Positions 35,545 to 47,852 of a stretch of DNA of 62,000 nt are shown piece by piece. The number at the start of each line of letters is the position of its first letter. Positions within the stretch are counted from its first letter, which is position 1. Location of the stretch: NCBI RefSeq assembly GCF_964340395.1, contig NC_135551.1, positions 10,136,879 to 10,198,878 on the forward strand, read 5' to 3'. The notes under the pieces are model-generated. The model was given only the letters and a program-made list of their open reading frames with translations, was not told the origin of the DNA and did no database searches. This DNA comes from Glandiceps talaboti. Its lineage: Eukaryota; Hemichordata; Enteropneusta; Spengelidae. Position numbers and translations under genes: made by a program.

Positions 35545-35840
35545 TAGACTATAAACATTAAAACTGTTGTTGTTTTTCTATTTTCCACTGGGTTCACCAC
35601 ATTGATATGTGGTTCATGTTACCATTGGAATATACAGCTCAGATGTAGCTGCAGACTGTAACTATAACCTTAAGTTGTCGTTTTGCCATTTTCAACTTGG
35701 GTCACCATATTATAGCTAGTTCATGCTAGTACTGAAAAAATGGAGTTCAAGTCAATGCAGTCTATGTTATTAATAAACATTAAACGGTTGTCATTTGCTA
35801 TTTTCACTGGGTTCACCACATATACCAAGTAGTTTAGGCC
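35545..35840 (+). repeat. Three diverged units of about 110 bp
   Basis: TATTTTCCACTGGGTTCACC at about 35579, TTTTCAACTTGGGTCACC at about 35690, and TATTTTCACTGGGTTCACCA at about 35800, each preceded by a GTTGT-rich segment and TAAACATTAAA or similar. Confidence 0.65.
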
Positions 35841-36072
35841 TAAAATGAAATAATTGTTTGGTTCCGGTTACCCGACCCCACCTAGTTTTTCACTGCCGAC
35901 CCGAAACTATTTTTTTACTTATTTGAGAAAAAAAGAGAGATAAAATTGTGAAAATTGTCAAGTCCAATGAGAAATAGTGGATGTGGAAACTGACATCGAC
36001 TTAAAAAGACAATATAAAACTGTTCTTCCAATCTTTGGCTATACACCTGATGGGAAGAAACCAAAAACACAG
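35835..36072 (+). repeat. Dispersed repeat family C, copy 2
   Basis: Matches 10161-10385 over its whole length: GGTTCCGGTTACCCGACCC, CACCTAGTTTTTCACTGCCG, GTGAAAATTGTCAAG, GGAAACTGACATCGACTTAA, then GGAAGAAACCA-type sequence. A frame starting at 35977 runs on past the shared part to 36357, but only its first roughly 30 codons are common to both copies. Confidence 0.65.
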
Positions 36073-36812
36073 AGACCATATGGAAAACAAAGGAAAACAT
36101 ACCTACCTGTACTAGACTCACGTCCAGATAAAAACAAATATAATAAAAAAAAAACCTATCAACCACCTATTCTAAAATTGAGTGTAACCGAAACCACACA
36201 ATTTTTTTTCTTTGGCCTTATATTAATGTTAAGTTCAAATTTTGGGATCGCATACATGTATAGTCGAGAGACTTGGCTATCTGGCTTGAAAAATGTCATT
36301 CATCAGTACAAATACATCAACTTGATCAAGTCAAAGATGTCCAAGTCTCTGGGCTAAACAGTATACATGACATTGTTCTTCAAGTCAGTGTTTTTGGTAC
36401 GATTTTGGGACCTCGATAACAGCTGCTAGAGGGTGGGGAATCTGGTAACTTTCATAGATTTCTGAATCAATACCTAATTGTACCATATGGTTGGTAGAAA
36501 CATAACAGTATAGTAGTAATCTCCAGACAATAAGATTTTTACACTGACATGTGGTATGTGGATAACATTGTAACTAAACATGCAGTTATGATGTAGTCCA
36601 TAAACTCATTTTCTGACTCAGCCTTTAATCATTTTTGTTCAGAGCGATATGTAGCTAGTACAATCACTCTATCAGCTCCCATGCTTTAAGCATTTAATAC
36701 TGGCATATCCAACCCAAATTTAATACAGTACAAGGTATAGATACGCAAGATTTACTATATATTGTACTTGCCCCCTCTGTTACCATGGTTACCAAACCAT
36801 AGCAAATGAACA

Positions 36813-37146
36813 CTGGTCATATATGGATGAAGATTGGGTATTTATTTTGGATTTTTAATTTATAAAACAATTTGATCATGGCTTCCTACTTGAAAAATTA
36901 ATGTGAAACAACGTATGTCCAATAAATTGCAAAAGATTAATAAATGTGTAAAATCTTTGTTATAACAAACTTATAACAAACTTTTTTTTACACATTTTGT
37001 AGTTTTTTTGCAATGTATTAAGTTACAAACACAAACTTGGTCAATGTTGTTTCACATTGATTTTTCAAGTAGGAAGCCATGATAAAATTGTTTTATGAAT
37101 TAAAAATCCAAACTAAACATCCAATCCTCATCCATATGGCCACTTT
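36813..37146. mobile_element. Family A palindromic MITE, copy 4 (most complete)
   Basis: Both ends are preserved: left TGGTCATATATGGATGAAGA and, reversed, right GTGGCCATATGGATGAGGAT. Arms of about 140 bp pair through TTATAAAACAATTTGATCAT and AGGAAGCCATGATAAAATTG. No coding capacity, so it would be mobilised in trans. Target duplication not clear. Confidence 0.85.
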
Positions 37147-38877
37147 AAAAAGAAAAAAAAATTAAAAACAGAAAAATATAACAATTTCATATTCTGTATT
37201 TCATATTATTTATCATATTCTCTAAAAAAATTGATTTACTAATAAATTAAGTTGCTTCCTAGCTGCAAAGTTGTTAGATCATCACCAACAACACCTCTTT
37301 TATGGCACCATCAGAGACACACCATCGAGAGGTTGATATTTCACAGAGTAAAGACGGAAGATATATCAGTTCGGGTTTGAGAGAATGAGTTGTTATTATA
37401 ATGATGTTTATATAATTCACATGTATCATAGAGGCAAAAGAAAACAGAGAAAACCACAACCATCACAAAAAAAGTCAAGTTATCAGACTGTCAAAACAGT
37501 GGTTGTACAGTATTTTACAACGACTGGTAAAAATAGAGTAGTGTTATATCTTGATAGACTTTAATGCTACAATCAGCATGCCTTGAATACCAACGTATGT
37601 TTCCACCAATATAACTTCGTACCTTTGTTATCCGATAGCCTCAAAACATGTGACAGGACAACACACATCTCAGGGGGGGGGGGGAAGCTGGGTTGTTCTC
37701 GGTGCTACCTTTTGTATTTGTGTCTGTTATCACTCCATGGGTACACATGTACAAGCAGAACGGGATCAATGAATTTTGACATGTGGGTCAGAGTGGCAAA
37801 CCATGACTGGTTGACCTTTGACCTGAGTGATTTTACTGTCTCGGTTCAAATGTAAGTACCTTTTTTTTGAATATCATACCAGATACAAAGAGGTTTGTTT
37901 TCAATTGGTTCTGTGCACAGCAGCGTTTGTACATCTGCTTTGTATCACCTTTTCTCTTTGCATCTGTATACATGTAAACAAATGTTACATTTTTGTACAA
38001 GTATACTTTTGGAATTTGCAACAGGGCTGTACATATATAGAAAATAGACGTTTTTCCTCATTTGCCTAAAGTTGTACGACACATTTATAAGCGTGGTACA
38101 ACATTTTTTTTTGCACTGTACCTGAATTATAGAGGAGAGGGTGTCTTTTATTGTAATCAATAGAGTGAAAGTGAAAGTGTGCCTCGGGGATGAATTTCAA
38201 TGAAAATCAAAGTTGTTACAGTGCTTCCAATCAAAAGTATTAACGATAAACTACTGCAACATTTACCAAAGTAGGTCTGTGTCTTTGTATCGGTATGTAG
38301 AATTTAGTAGGGTCAGATCAACGATATGTTGCAATTGTGTGGGTCATTTATAAATCAAACTTAAACAATTTCAATTTTGGCGCATCTTCTAGTCTATACC
38401 GAGGTTTGTTGTCTAATACATCACTTTGTACATCTATAGCCATGATGAGATCTACAATACACAGGGTTTATTTGCAAAAGGGAATATTGCATGCCAATTC
38501 GATGACATATCAAAGTAAACTGTGATTCAACTTTGCCGCTGAGTAGGCAATATTGTGACTACTATTATAATGGCAAAATCTACATCAATGCGAATGTTTA
38601 AAATGGATCAAGATAGATGACTGAAGGCAGATTTTATGTAAATCTCCAAAATTTTTGTAACAATTGCACCAACCAATCAACCTCATTGGATGAATAACTG
38701 CAGGTTTTATGCAAATTTCCAAATTAACTTGCAGGGATCACCCTGGCTCCAGAGCTGCATGAGCCAATGTCCCATTTGGAGAAAATGAGTGAGACAATTT
38801 GAAAACTGTGTGGGACGGAAGTAAAAATATGGCAACTGTATGTGCGTCATGTGTATATTATACTGGTATACACTGTA

Positions 38878-38916
<39 letters not shown>

Positions 38917-39108
38917 ATTGTGATCATAAGCCTATGGATTTCATATCAACTTTCATACTAGAATTTGCTACTGTACAAATAAACACAGTACATACACATC
39001 AACATATTAACTTCATGAAACATTTATTTCATAGGAAAATACCACGTCAACGGTCTATAACTCCTATACTTGTCTTGCATTGTACATCATTGTCCTTAAC
39101 TGTAGATT

Positions 39109-39231
39109 TCTGCGAAGGTAGCAGATCATTTCTCCCTTGTCCTTATCGTGACGCAAAAACGACCCATACATAGCCAGCCAATTATTTTGAAATTTCCGGT
39201 TTGTCTTGCGACCTACACCAGGACATACCCA
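39109..39231 (-). pseudogene. Fragment of a BED/TTF-type zinc finger from a hAT-like transposase
   Basis: Within an 81-codon open frame: WVCPG, RKTNRKFQNNWL, FLRHDKDKGEMICYLRR. The order F-x-x-x-W-L, then D-x-x-x-G-x-M-x-C-x-x-C, is typical of the N-terminal finger in hAT transposases and in domesticated relatives such as ZNF862. Here the second Cys of the C-x-x-C pair is Arg, so the finger is broken. It lies inside the CAGGG-ended element and supports its hAT assignment. Confidence 0.45.
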
Positions 39232-39345
39232 TTCTTCGTCCTCACTAGCGAATGTAGTCGAATCCAGATTAGTTCCCAGCGAAGGAGTAACTTTTGTACA
39301 ATAGTCCAAGATAGAGCATTTGCGTTTCTTGGTCCCACTCGTACC

Positions 39346-39536
39346 AATCTGATATTTGATAGGCTGGTTTTCCTGTATTTACCTTTATTCCATCGTTATT
39401 GCGTCTTTTTCGTGAGTTTTTTTCCCCCGGGCGAATGCCAGTTTTTTTTCCCCCGGGGAAAAAAACTCACGAAAAAGACGCAATAACGATGGAATAAAGG
39501 TAAATACAGGAAAACCAGCCTATCTAATATCAGATT
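39346..39536. repeat. Near-perfect hairpin with CCCCCGGG at its loop
   Basis: Arms of roughly 75-80 bp (left TTTGATAGGCTGGTTTTCCT and ATTCCATCGTTATTGCGTCT) pair with their reverse complement at 39461-39530. Only one or two mismatches are visible over the inner 70 bp. The loop region holds two T-run plus CCCCCGGG blocks. It is nested in the hAT-like element, either as its internal palindrome or as a separate fold-back insertion. Confidence 0.9.
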
Positions 39537-40454
39537 TTAATCAGATTGCACTCGTACTGGCACCCGACGTCTTTGAAAGCTCCATTACGTACACATGTAC
39601 GTGTGACTAATCAGTAATGAACATTTACTGTATCAACTCCGTTGATTTGTCGATGAGCGCCTGCCTTCATGTCGGCAACCAATCATAGACACTGTTTGAA
39701 AGGGGCATGATGCAGATAAACCTTGCCGCCTGAGGGCAGCAAAAGACATGCGTAGTATGCGCCTTGTACGTTTGTAGTAAACAAAAGCTTAGATATGATG
39801 TCGCGTATCTATCACAGTGACGCGCTATTAGTATCGACGGTGCGATTTTGTGTCCCAATTGAGTTTTCTGGACGCGATATTTTTGTTTTTACAGCGCAAA
39901 TAGCGCGTGATTGCGGCCCAGAGTGATCCCTGAACTTGTGATAATTGTAGCAATCTATCAATCTCATTGGATGAACAACTGCAAATGTTATGCAAATATC
40001 CAAAATTAACAATTGTGCCAAAGATTCAACCTCATTGGATGAATGATCGCAGATTTTAGGCATACTTCTAAATTAGCAATTGTACCATCCAATCAATCTC
40101 ATTCGATAGATGCCTGTATGCAAATCCTATGCAAATGTTTCCATTAAACATTGCATCAACCAATCAATCCTCATTATCCCACTATATGCAGATAATATAC
40201 ACATCTTCATCCACACATGAGTCCAACAAATCAATTGTTTAGTGAAAAGTTTCTTGTGAAATTCAGTAACTGTTTATTCCATCAGATGAGATGTACAAGT
40301 AGCCGGCTGTTATTCTACTAGAAGTAAATGTAACATTAGAATGATCACTCTGTCATCACATAGCCAATACATCTTTACTTATGTTGTTGGTGATGACAGA
40401 TAGATCCTAAATGATGCCTAGCTATATATGTAAGTAGATCAACGACACACATTG

Positions 40455-40680
40455 TACACTACTGGTGAACTTTTTAACAGTAAATTAACCAGTTTTGGTA
40501 ACATTGACAGAGACTTCAGTACTGGTGAACTTCCCAACACTACAGCTAGGGGTCAGTTTTGGTAACACTGACATACATTGTAGACTTCACAACTGGTGAA
40601 CATGTTAACAGTACAGGGGTCAGTTTTGGTAACACTGATGTAGACTTCACTACTGGTGAACCCGTTATTACATACACGTA
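40455..40680 (+). repeat. Tandem repeat of about 75-85 bp, four units
   Basis: Each unit has ACTGGTGAAC, a short spacer with TTAACAGTA or AACACTACA, GTCAGTTTTGGTAACACTGA and GTAGACTTCA. Confidence 0.8.
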
Positions 40681-42185
40681 GAGGCCATTTTGTGTTACAG
40701 GCCCAAGTTTCAATCCCAGGTTCTCAAAGTAGTGCTATCTTTATCAGTGGTACCATATCAATTAGACAAGACAACTCTTTTGATGAGGACTAAATTTGTC
40801 TACAACTTTGCCAGACAAGATACTGCTTTAATTGCCAGAAAGATAATCCTATTCCTAATAATGTGACGGACATTGGCCTTACTTACACAGTGATTCTGAA
40901 TACAACTGATGTACTTGATTATTGGCGCCAGTGTTGTTCGTTTCATCAACCTTGCATTGCATAACTTCTCTAGAACAGAGTTATACTAATTGGTAAACCT
41001 GGCTTTCAAGCTAGAGGCTTGCTGTACATTTGGGGTGATGCATTCTGGGAAATAAACAAAGTTAGGAGTTTCACATCTCTTGAACTCTTACTCTTAGGGA
41101 GTTGCAAGTTTGCAAGATTCCATTCTGTTTGTATGAGTACGATTTATAAGCTGAAGAATTTCTTTATTCAAGTTATCCCTTCACATCATGTGTTTGTGTT
41201 GTTGTGTTTCATTTACATGTACATGTATTCCATCTGTATATATTGTTGTTGCAATGTAATGGGAAAATATTTCTTTTCAAAATAAAATTATTCAAATGAA
41301 AAAAAAAATTGCTGAAAAAAGTACCTTTCTCCACTATGTCATCACAAAAATTTGATTCATAAGAGTGAAATAAAAATATGTCTATAAATAAACATTAAAA
41401 TCACCAAGTTTCATGTTTCTACGAGATTTTGACAGTAAGTTTTCAGTACTGAAGATTTTGACAGGTTTTAAATGTCGTGGCAATTCATAGACATCATGGC
41501 TACTCTTTGAGTGCACACTGGATTTTCAAAATTCGTTCAGGGGATGACCACAGAGATCTGAGTGATGGGCTAAAATTCGATTGATATATTCTCACAGTTA
41601 TTTGGTTCATACTGAGTTGTGGGTGTTTGTGTAGTCTTGGCGACTGATTCCACTACTAAAATGTGCCAATCAGGGTCAAATTTTGTGACCTTCCATAAAT
41701 TGTACCATATTTGCGGAGCTACGAAACATTGGAACATGACATATTTAGTATGATTTATGGAATGAAGGGGAAACTATACAAGTGTAAAAAAAAAGCCTTC
41801 CAAATGTTACGAGTTATTGCCAAGCATCAGTTCCTTTAATCAATCATTCTTCTGACAATTCACTTGTAAGACATACATGTAAATAATATCCATTTATTAA
41901 CCTTCAAATGGAAATCAAATCAATTTTTTGACATTTTGTCTATCTTTTCCGATGAACCCATGGCACCATTTACCTTGAACTAGTTTTGCAAAAAAAAAAA
42001 AAGAAAAAAAAAAAGACAGCCACTTTCAGCTAACTTTATTATGTATTTTTATCTTGATTTATATAATATTGATACAATGTAGATAAAGATGACATGTCAG
42101 ACCTGCCGACTCTATACAAATGAAAACAAAATACAACTAATTGTAACATTGTTACTTGGTGCGGTCTCTGAAGTCTGGGACAATG

Positions 42186-42920
42186 TAAACAATGTTACAC
42201 TTCATGGAGTCTACTATATGTACAACTTAGGGGCTGGGTAGTAACAATGTATCACAATGTTGCAATTTACATACTCTACTACATGTACAAGGGGCTGGGT
42301 AGTAACAATGTATCACAATGTTACACTTTATGTAGTCTACTATATGTACAAGGGGCTGGGTAGTAACAATGTATCACAATGTTACAAACACTACTACATG
42401 TACAAGGGGCTGGGTAGTAACAATGTATCACAATGTTACAATTTATGTAGTCTACTATATGTACAAGGGGCTGGGTAGTAACAATGTATCACAATGTTAC
42501 AATGTTACAAACACTACTATATGTACAAGGGGCTGGGTAGTAACAATGTATCACAATGTTACAATGTTACAAACACTACTACATGTACAAGGGGCTGGGT
42601 AGTAACAATGTATCACAATGTTACACTTTATGTAGTCTACTATATGTACAAGGGGCTGGGTAGTAACAATGTATCACAATGTTACAAACACTACTACATG
42701 TACAAGGGGCTGGGTAGTAACAATGTATCACAATGTTACAATGTTACAAACTCTACTACATGTACAAGGGGCTGGGTAGTAACAATGTATCACAATGTTA
42801 CAATTTATGTAGTCTACTATATGTACAAGGGGCTGGGTAGTAACAATGTATCACAATGTTACAATGTTACAAACACTACTACATGTACAAGGGGCTGGGT
42901 AGTAACAATGTATCACAATT
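42186..42920 (+). repeat. Minisatellite rich in ACAATG, about 12 units of 46-68 bp
   Basis: Core ACAAGGGGCTGGGTAGTAAC, then AATGTATCACAATGTTACAA, with either TTTATGTAGTCTACTATATG or a shorter ACACTACTACATG segment. Length variation comes from an extra ACAATGTT and from the two segment types alternating. Open frames through it are repeat artefacts. AACAATG matches the SOX consensus. Confidence 0.95.
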
Positions 42921-43054
42921 ACTAAATGTACTGTACATGTATGTTGTTTTCATTTGTAAAGAGTCAGCATGTCTGCAGTATTGTCCTTAATCTATCAATA
43001 TTGTATGGACCAAGGATGGAAAATACATTTTTGTGACTACATGTACACTGTTTT

Positions 43055-43530
43055 GATACTGGTCAGGTGTTAGTGCCAGCCAGTACATGTAACACTGAGC
43101 TAGCCCGGTGTTAAGATAGGGCTGTTACAGGCATTAAGCCTTCCAGTTGCTAACACATACAGATACTGGTCAGGTACTAGTGCCAGCCAGTACATGTAAC
43201 GCTGAGCTAGCCTGGTGTTAACATAGGGCTGTTACGGGCATTACCCCTTCCAGTTGCTAACACATACTGGTGAGGTGTGACTGCCAGCCATCAGCCCCAA
43301 CATTAGCACTGAGCTAGCCTGGAATTAACATTTGCTAATGGTAATGCAGGTATTAACCCTTTCAGTTGCTAACACATACTGGAGATCGATCGAGTTATAG
43401 TGCCAACCGGCAGCTCAATGTTAACACTGAGCTAACATGATGTTAACTCTGGGCTAATGCAGGCATTAACCCTATCAGCTACTAGAACATCCTGCAAAAG
43501 TGTTAGTATCAGCCTGGGGATAGTAGAGTA
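43055..43530 (+). repeat. About 115-bp tandem repeat, four units
   Basis: Units include ATACTGGTCAGGTGTTAGTG, CCAGCCAGTACATGTAAC, CTGAGCTAGCC, GTTAACATAGGGCTGTTAC and TTCCAGTTGCTAACACATAC. The first two are closely similar and the later ones increasingly diverged. Confidence 0.85.
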
Positions 43531-44297
43531 GTGGGCTGGTCCATTGCTAGCCCAATGACCGGCTTGTCCAGTCAGAGAAAGTCATCAATATGCTGTACTG
43601 TATTATTAGTGTATAGATACACTGTATTACATCTAGTCTACATAGCCACACATTCCTGTAATAAGAAGACAACACTACATAGCAGCCAGGTACCAGCTGT
43701 CACATGTCACAACCAACTTGTCAAAGAGAACAACAGTACATATAAAAACAATGTAATTGAGCTACCCTACCACTTGCACTTCTCAATGTAGTCAACACTT
43801 TTGTTTATATAAAGCCTTTTTTCTGTTGGCACCTCTCACATGCACTCACCACACTTGATAGGGGTAGGCTTTAACAGATATGAAGCTCTCTAGACAGAGA
43901 TATAATACATTGTTTATATGATAGCCTTAAATATTGGGTATACCCACACACTGCAGGTTTTATCACTGGGCCAATATTTACAGACACTTTTTTTTTTTAT
44001 AATTTCATGTATTTATGTTTGAAATGATATGATATGATAGGTACCTGACATGAATCAAACTATAATTCTCAATATACATTGTATCTTAACAAAGGTATGA
44101 TACTGATCAAAATCAAGGCTCCTGGATTGTTTGGATTGATAGATAAGGGGCAGTTGACAAGTGCCCTCTAGAGGCAATGTTTACATAATATATTTCCTTT
44201 TTTTTTTTTTCCAAACAGTTTACTACACCTGGCTGTTGTACATTGTTGTAGATCCTTACAAGTATGGTGTTGTATACAGGGTATGAGTAATTGTTAT

Positions 44298-44470
44298 AAG
44301 TGACCATATGGATGTGAAATGGGGATTAAATTCTGGACTTTGGAACAACTTTACCATGTTTTTGAACATGAAAGAACAATATGAACCAACAGAGACCAAG
44401 TCAATTGGGGTTTGTACCTTTAATATATTAAAAACCACTTCTAAAACGTGAAAAAAGTGTGTTGTTGTAC
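44298..44470. mobile_element. Possible partial family A-like MITE
   Basis: Starts AGTGACCATATGGATGTGAA and continues with a GGGGATTAAATTCTGGACTT and CATGAAAGAACAATATGAAC order that parallels a family A left arm, but with many differences. No right arm is seen. Confidence 0.35.
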
Positions 44471-44524
44471 ATACAGGAAGTGATTGGAAATAAATGTGTA
44501 AACACAGGAAATCACTTCATCAAT

Positions 44525-44950
44525 GTCTTAGTTTGCAAATATCTATAACTGTCTATCATTCATTTGCATGTCTATAACTGTCTATCATTCATTTGCACGT
44601 CTATAACTGTCTACTATTAGCATGTCTATAACGGTCTAACGTTAGTTTGCATGTCTATAACTGTCTACAATTAGCTTGCACATATATATAACTGTCTATT
44701 AGTTTATATGTATAACTGTCTATCACTTTGTCTATAGCCATCTATGATAAGTTTGCATGTTTTAACTGCTTCAAACTTGGTCTATAACTGTCTACTATTA
44801 TAACTCTATCATTAGTTTACATAGGTCTATAACTATCTACCATTAGTTTGCATATCTATAACTGTATTAGTTTGCATATGTCTACATGTTAACTGTAACT
44901 GTCTACACTTTGTCTATAACTGTCTACCACTTTGTCTATAACTGTAAACC
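44525..44950 (+). repeat. Degenerate tandem repeat of TCTATAACTGTCTA
   Basis: About fifteen units of 20-36 bp share TCTATAACTGTCTA with ATTAGTTTGCATG-type spacers. Confidence 0.85.
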
Positions 44951-46576
44951 AATTTATATATATTAGTTTAAATCATTACTTTGTTTCTATATCCTGGTCT
45001 GTCATTGGTTGAAATCTTTCTATAGTGTAATATCAGCTGCCACTATAAACCAAGATATACTAACTTTCAGCACCACTATGGTATATCTGCACTATACAAT
45101 CTTTATTGTAATTCTAACGATATGGATGATCGCACAATGTCATACAAGCTCAAACTTTGTTGGGGGGGGGGGGGGGTTTCTGTCGCCAATGCGATTGCTG
45201 AACTCCATTTTTGCACTTCTAACCAAATTTTAAAAACTTTCATGCCTTAAAAAACAGGTTCTGTATTTATTATTGATATGATGATAAGTTCATTAAAATT
45301 TACTTCTAAATACAGAGTTGGGTTTCCAGTAGTACATTGTATTTTAATGTATACACCATCATGATTTTACATTGCATCGATCGTAGTGGTGTGACCGCTA
45401 CAATTATCACCATGGTTTACATAATATAAAAACGTGTCGATATTGCACTTTTGTTTAGGGAGAGAGGGTTTCGTTATTGAGCCAAGTTCATTCAAATATT
45501 GAGCTTGTCTGACATTTTGCTTTTGCAATCATTCCTAGAGAGCCTTGTTAGCCAATTTCCTGTAAAACAATAACACTCAAATCTCATATAAAAGCTTGCT
45601 CTTGGTCCTTTTGAGATGATAAATTTGGGGGTTCACTATCTTGTTTTCATTCAAATCAAGAATCTTTTGTTTTCCCATAGAGTAAACACAATATTTGGTG
45701 GCCATTGTGGATTCTGAAATGGGTTAAGTTTAAGATCATTTTCACCTCTGCTCCAAAAATTCCACGGTAACCCTTGTTTTTTCCCCTTGATCTTAACTGA
45801 GAACAGGTTAGATTCCTTATTAATGAATTAACAGCAAAAGTTATAAATACTTTTACTTATGAGGTGTATACAGCAAAATAAACAACTCTAAATGCTGAAT
45901 TTCCCAGGCATACGGATGAGTTTTACTAGCACCATCTGTGAAGTTCAGATGTATATAACAAGAGTCACAACAAAATAATGAAAAACACTGGAACTTGATG
46001 AACACTTTACAAGTCACTTAATTCAATTGATGGCAAAGAATGTCTTCTAATGACTGTAAATTGGCTGAGTTGTATACTTTTCGCGTATAAGAATTAAATG
46101 CATATTTGTGCATTCCCATCTATATTGGATGTGATTCTGGGCCATTAAAGCCACTTACGTTGTACAACCGAGGCCAAAATGCCACTACTTATTGCTCTCC
46201 CACATTAGTTGCATGTTTGCTTATTAAAAAACGAAGTCTGACACGGTGGGAATATTTGGAGAAGCAATTACTCGACTCAGTAGTATAGTATTTGAAAAGT
46301 AACTTCATTCACAACACTCTCTCTCTCTGCTGTTACTGCTCAGTTCAATCACTGTCGGATTTGTAGAGTCAATGTTCCGAGTCTCAAGACTAACATTAAA
46401 TAGATTTTTGGCTCATTTGAAAAATGTCTACGGGCTGAAAGTGAGCTGATGAATGACATTCATAGCACAGTTTAACATACATGTACAATGTATTCTGTAA
46501 ATTACATGCTCAAGAGAAGGAGATCAATTTGATGAAACTACCGAATTGTGAAAAAAATATTATATTACACAGTACT

Positions 46577-46653
46577 CTACAGATACAGATACAGATATAC
46601 AGATACAGATACAGATACAGATACAGATACAGATTCAGATACAGATACAGATT
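46577..46653. repeat. (CAGATA)n microsatellite
   Basis: About twelve CAGATA units with two variant units (ATATACAG and TTCAGATA). Confidence 0.95.
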
Positions 46654-47097
46654 TAAAAAAAAAACCACCTATATTTGGATCCCATGTCTTTGCATTAAAA
46701 CATGTATTAAAATGTTATCAATGGATCCATAACGAACGGAATTCAAAATTCAGTGCTTAATTAAGGTATAAGGTTTTCTATGATATGTTACCGGTTTACT
46801 TTAAGGAGCTGTGAAGCGCACCAGCCCATTTGTGATTGCATCTGTAGTTGTTAGTAAATTTATATTATTATTATTCTATATCATACTTACATATCATTCA
46901 AGTATCATACATTGGAACACAGTAATTTTTTCATGGTTGTGGTTCACACTTTAATGCACTTTCATTAATTTTTGATCTTTTCAATTTCTGAATTCCTACA
47001 TAAAATTGATTTCTAGTGAAGAACTCTTTCAGTTACTTTTTCAACTGTTTTCCTTAATTTCTCAGGATTACATTGCTGGACTACCTATAAGAAATGG

Positions 47098-47346
47098 ACT
47101 ACCTGAAATGAACAACCTGAAATGGACAACCTGAAAACAGACAGGCTATGAGAAATGGACAACCTGAAAAATGGACAACCTGAAAATGGACAACCTGAAA
47201 GCGGACAGGCTATGAGAAATGGACAACCTAATGTGAAATGGACAACCTGAAAAATGGACAGGCTATGAGAAATGGAGAACCTAATGTGAAATGGACAACC
47301 TGAAATGGACAACCTGAAAAATGGACAGGCTATGAGAAATGGACAA
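47098..47346 (+). repeat. Short tandem repeat of ATGGACAACCTGAAA
   Basis: Some fifteen units of 13-20 bp: ATGGACAACCTGAAA alternating with ATGGACAGGCTATGAGAA and AACCTAATGTGAA in a partly higher-order pattern. The Cys/Pro-rich open frame on the minus strand follows from the repeat. Confidence 0.9.
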
Positions 47347-47852
47347 CCTTGACTAGACAGTAGCAATCGACATTTATAAGTTTATGTGTACATTCCATTA
47401 TCAGAAGGGGGTCTATTGCTTTAGACAGATCTAGACCTCAGTTTAAACTGGCTGGCCTTAATTAAGGTACATCTCACATGTACATGATGTATGTTGTATT
47501 CCATGCCAACCCTATAAGTTGTACATCAGAGGGGTTGCGAGAGGGGTAGTGTGTATGGGGGGGGGGGGGGTTAGCTGCAGATGAGAGGAGGTTTCTTGAC
47601 TTAAACCTCAGGGTAAACTGACCTTACCGACAACTCGTGTGGGTTTGTATGTATTCCATAATACACTTTAAAAGTTGTACCTCAGAGGGTTGAAATGGAG
47701 GGTGGGATAGTATCAGTGTTGGGCATTGTGTGTGTATGGGGGGGGGGGGGGATAAGGTAAACTGGCATTACTTAATTAATTAAGGCACACCTCACATGTG
47801 TTGTATTCCATATACCACATGTACATGACTACTTAAAGTTGTACATCATTAG

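Larger units (their letters stand above)
38732..39932. mobile_element. 1.2-kb hAT-like DNA element with 6-bp target duplication
   Basis: Ends are CAGGGATCACCCTGG and, on the opposite strand, CAGGGATCACTCTGG. The element is flanked on both sides by AACTTG (38726-38731 and 39933-39938), and it interrupts a tandem repeat whose period is restored on excision. It carries a decayed zinc-finger fragment typical of the N-terminus of hAT-type transposases, but no catalytic domain, so it is a deletion derivative. The 6-bp duplication is shorter than the usual 8 bp of hAT elements, which leaves the superfamily tentative. Confidence 0.85.
38645..40165 (+). repeat. About 75-bp tandem repeat, split by a transposon
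   Basis: Units contain ACCAATCAACCTCATTGGAT, GAATAACTGCAG and TTATGCAAATTTCCAAATTA. One unit lies at 38662-38731 and three more at 39939-40165. Removing 38732-39938 restores the regular period, which shows the array predates the insertion. Confidence 0.8.

Noticed and set aside
39148-39486. 112-codon plus-strand open frame
   Set aside because: Runs through one arm and the loop of the hairpin and is antisense to the zinc-finger fragment.
42257-42925. Repetitive open frames up to 143 codons with YMYKGLGSNNVSQCYN
   Set aside because: Translation of the ACAATG-rich minisatellite.
47085-47366. Cys/Pro/Phe-rich 93-codon frame on the minus strand
   Set aside because: Translation of the ATGGACAACCTGAAA short tandem repeat.
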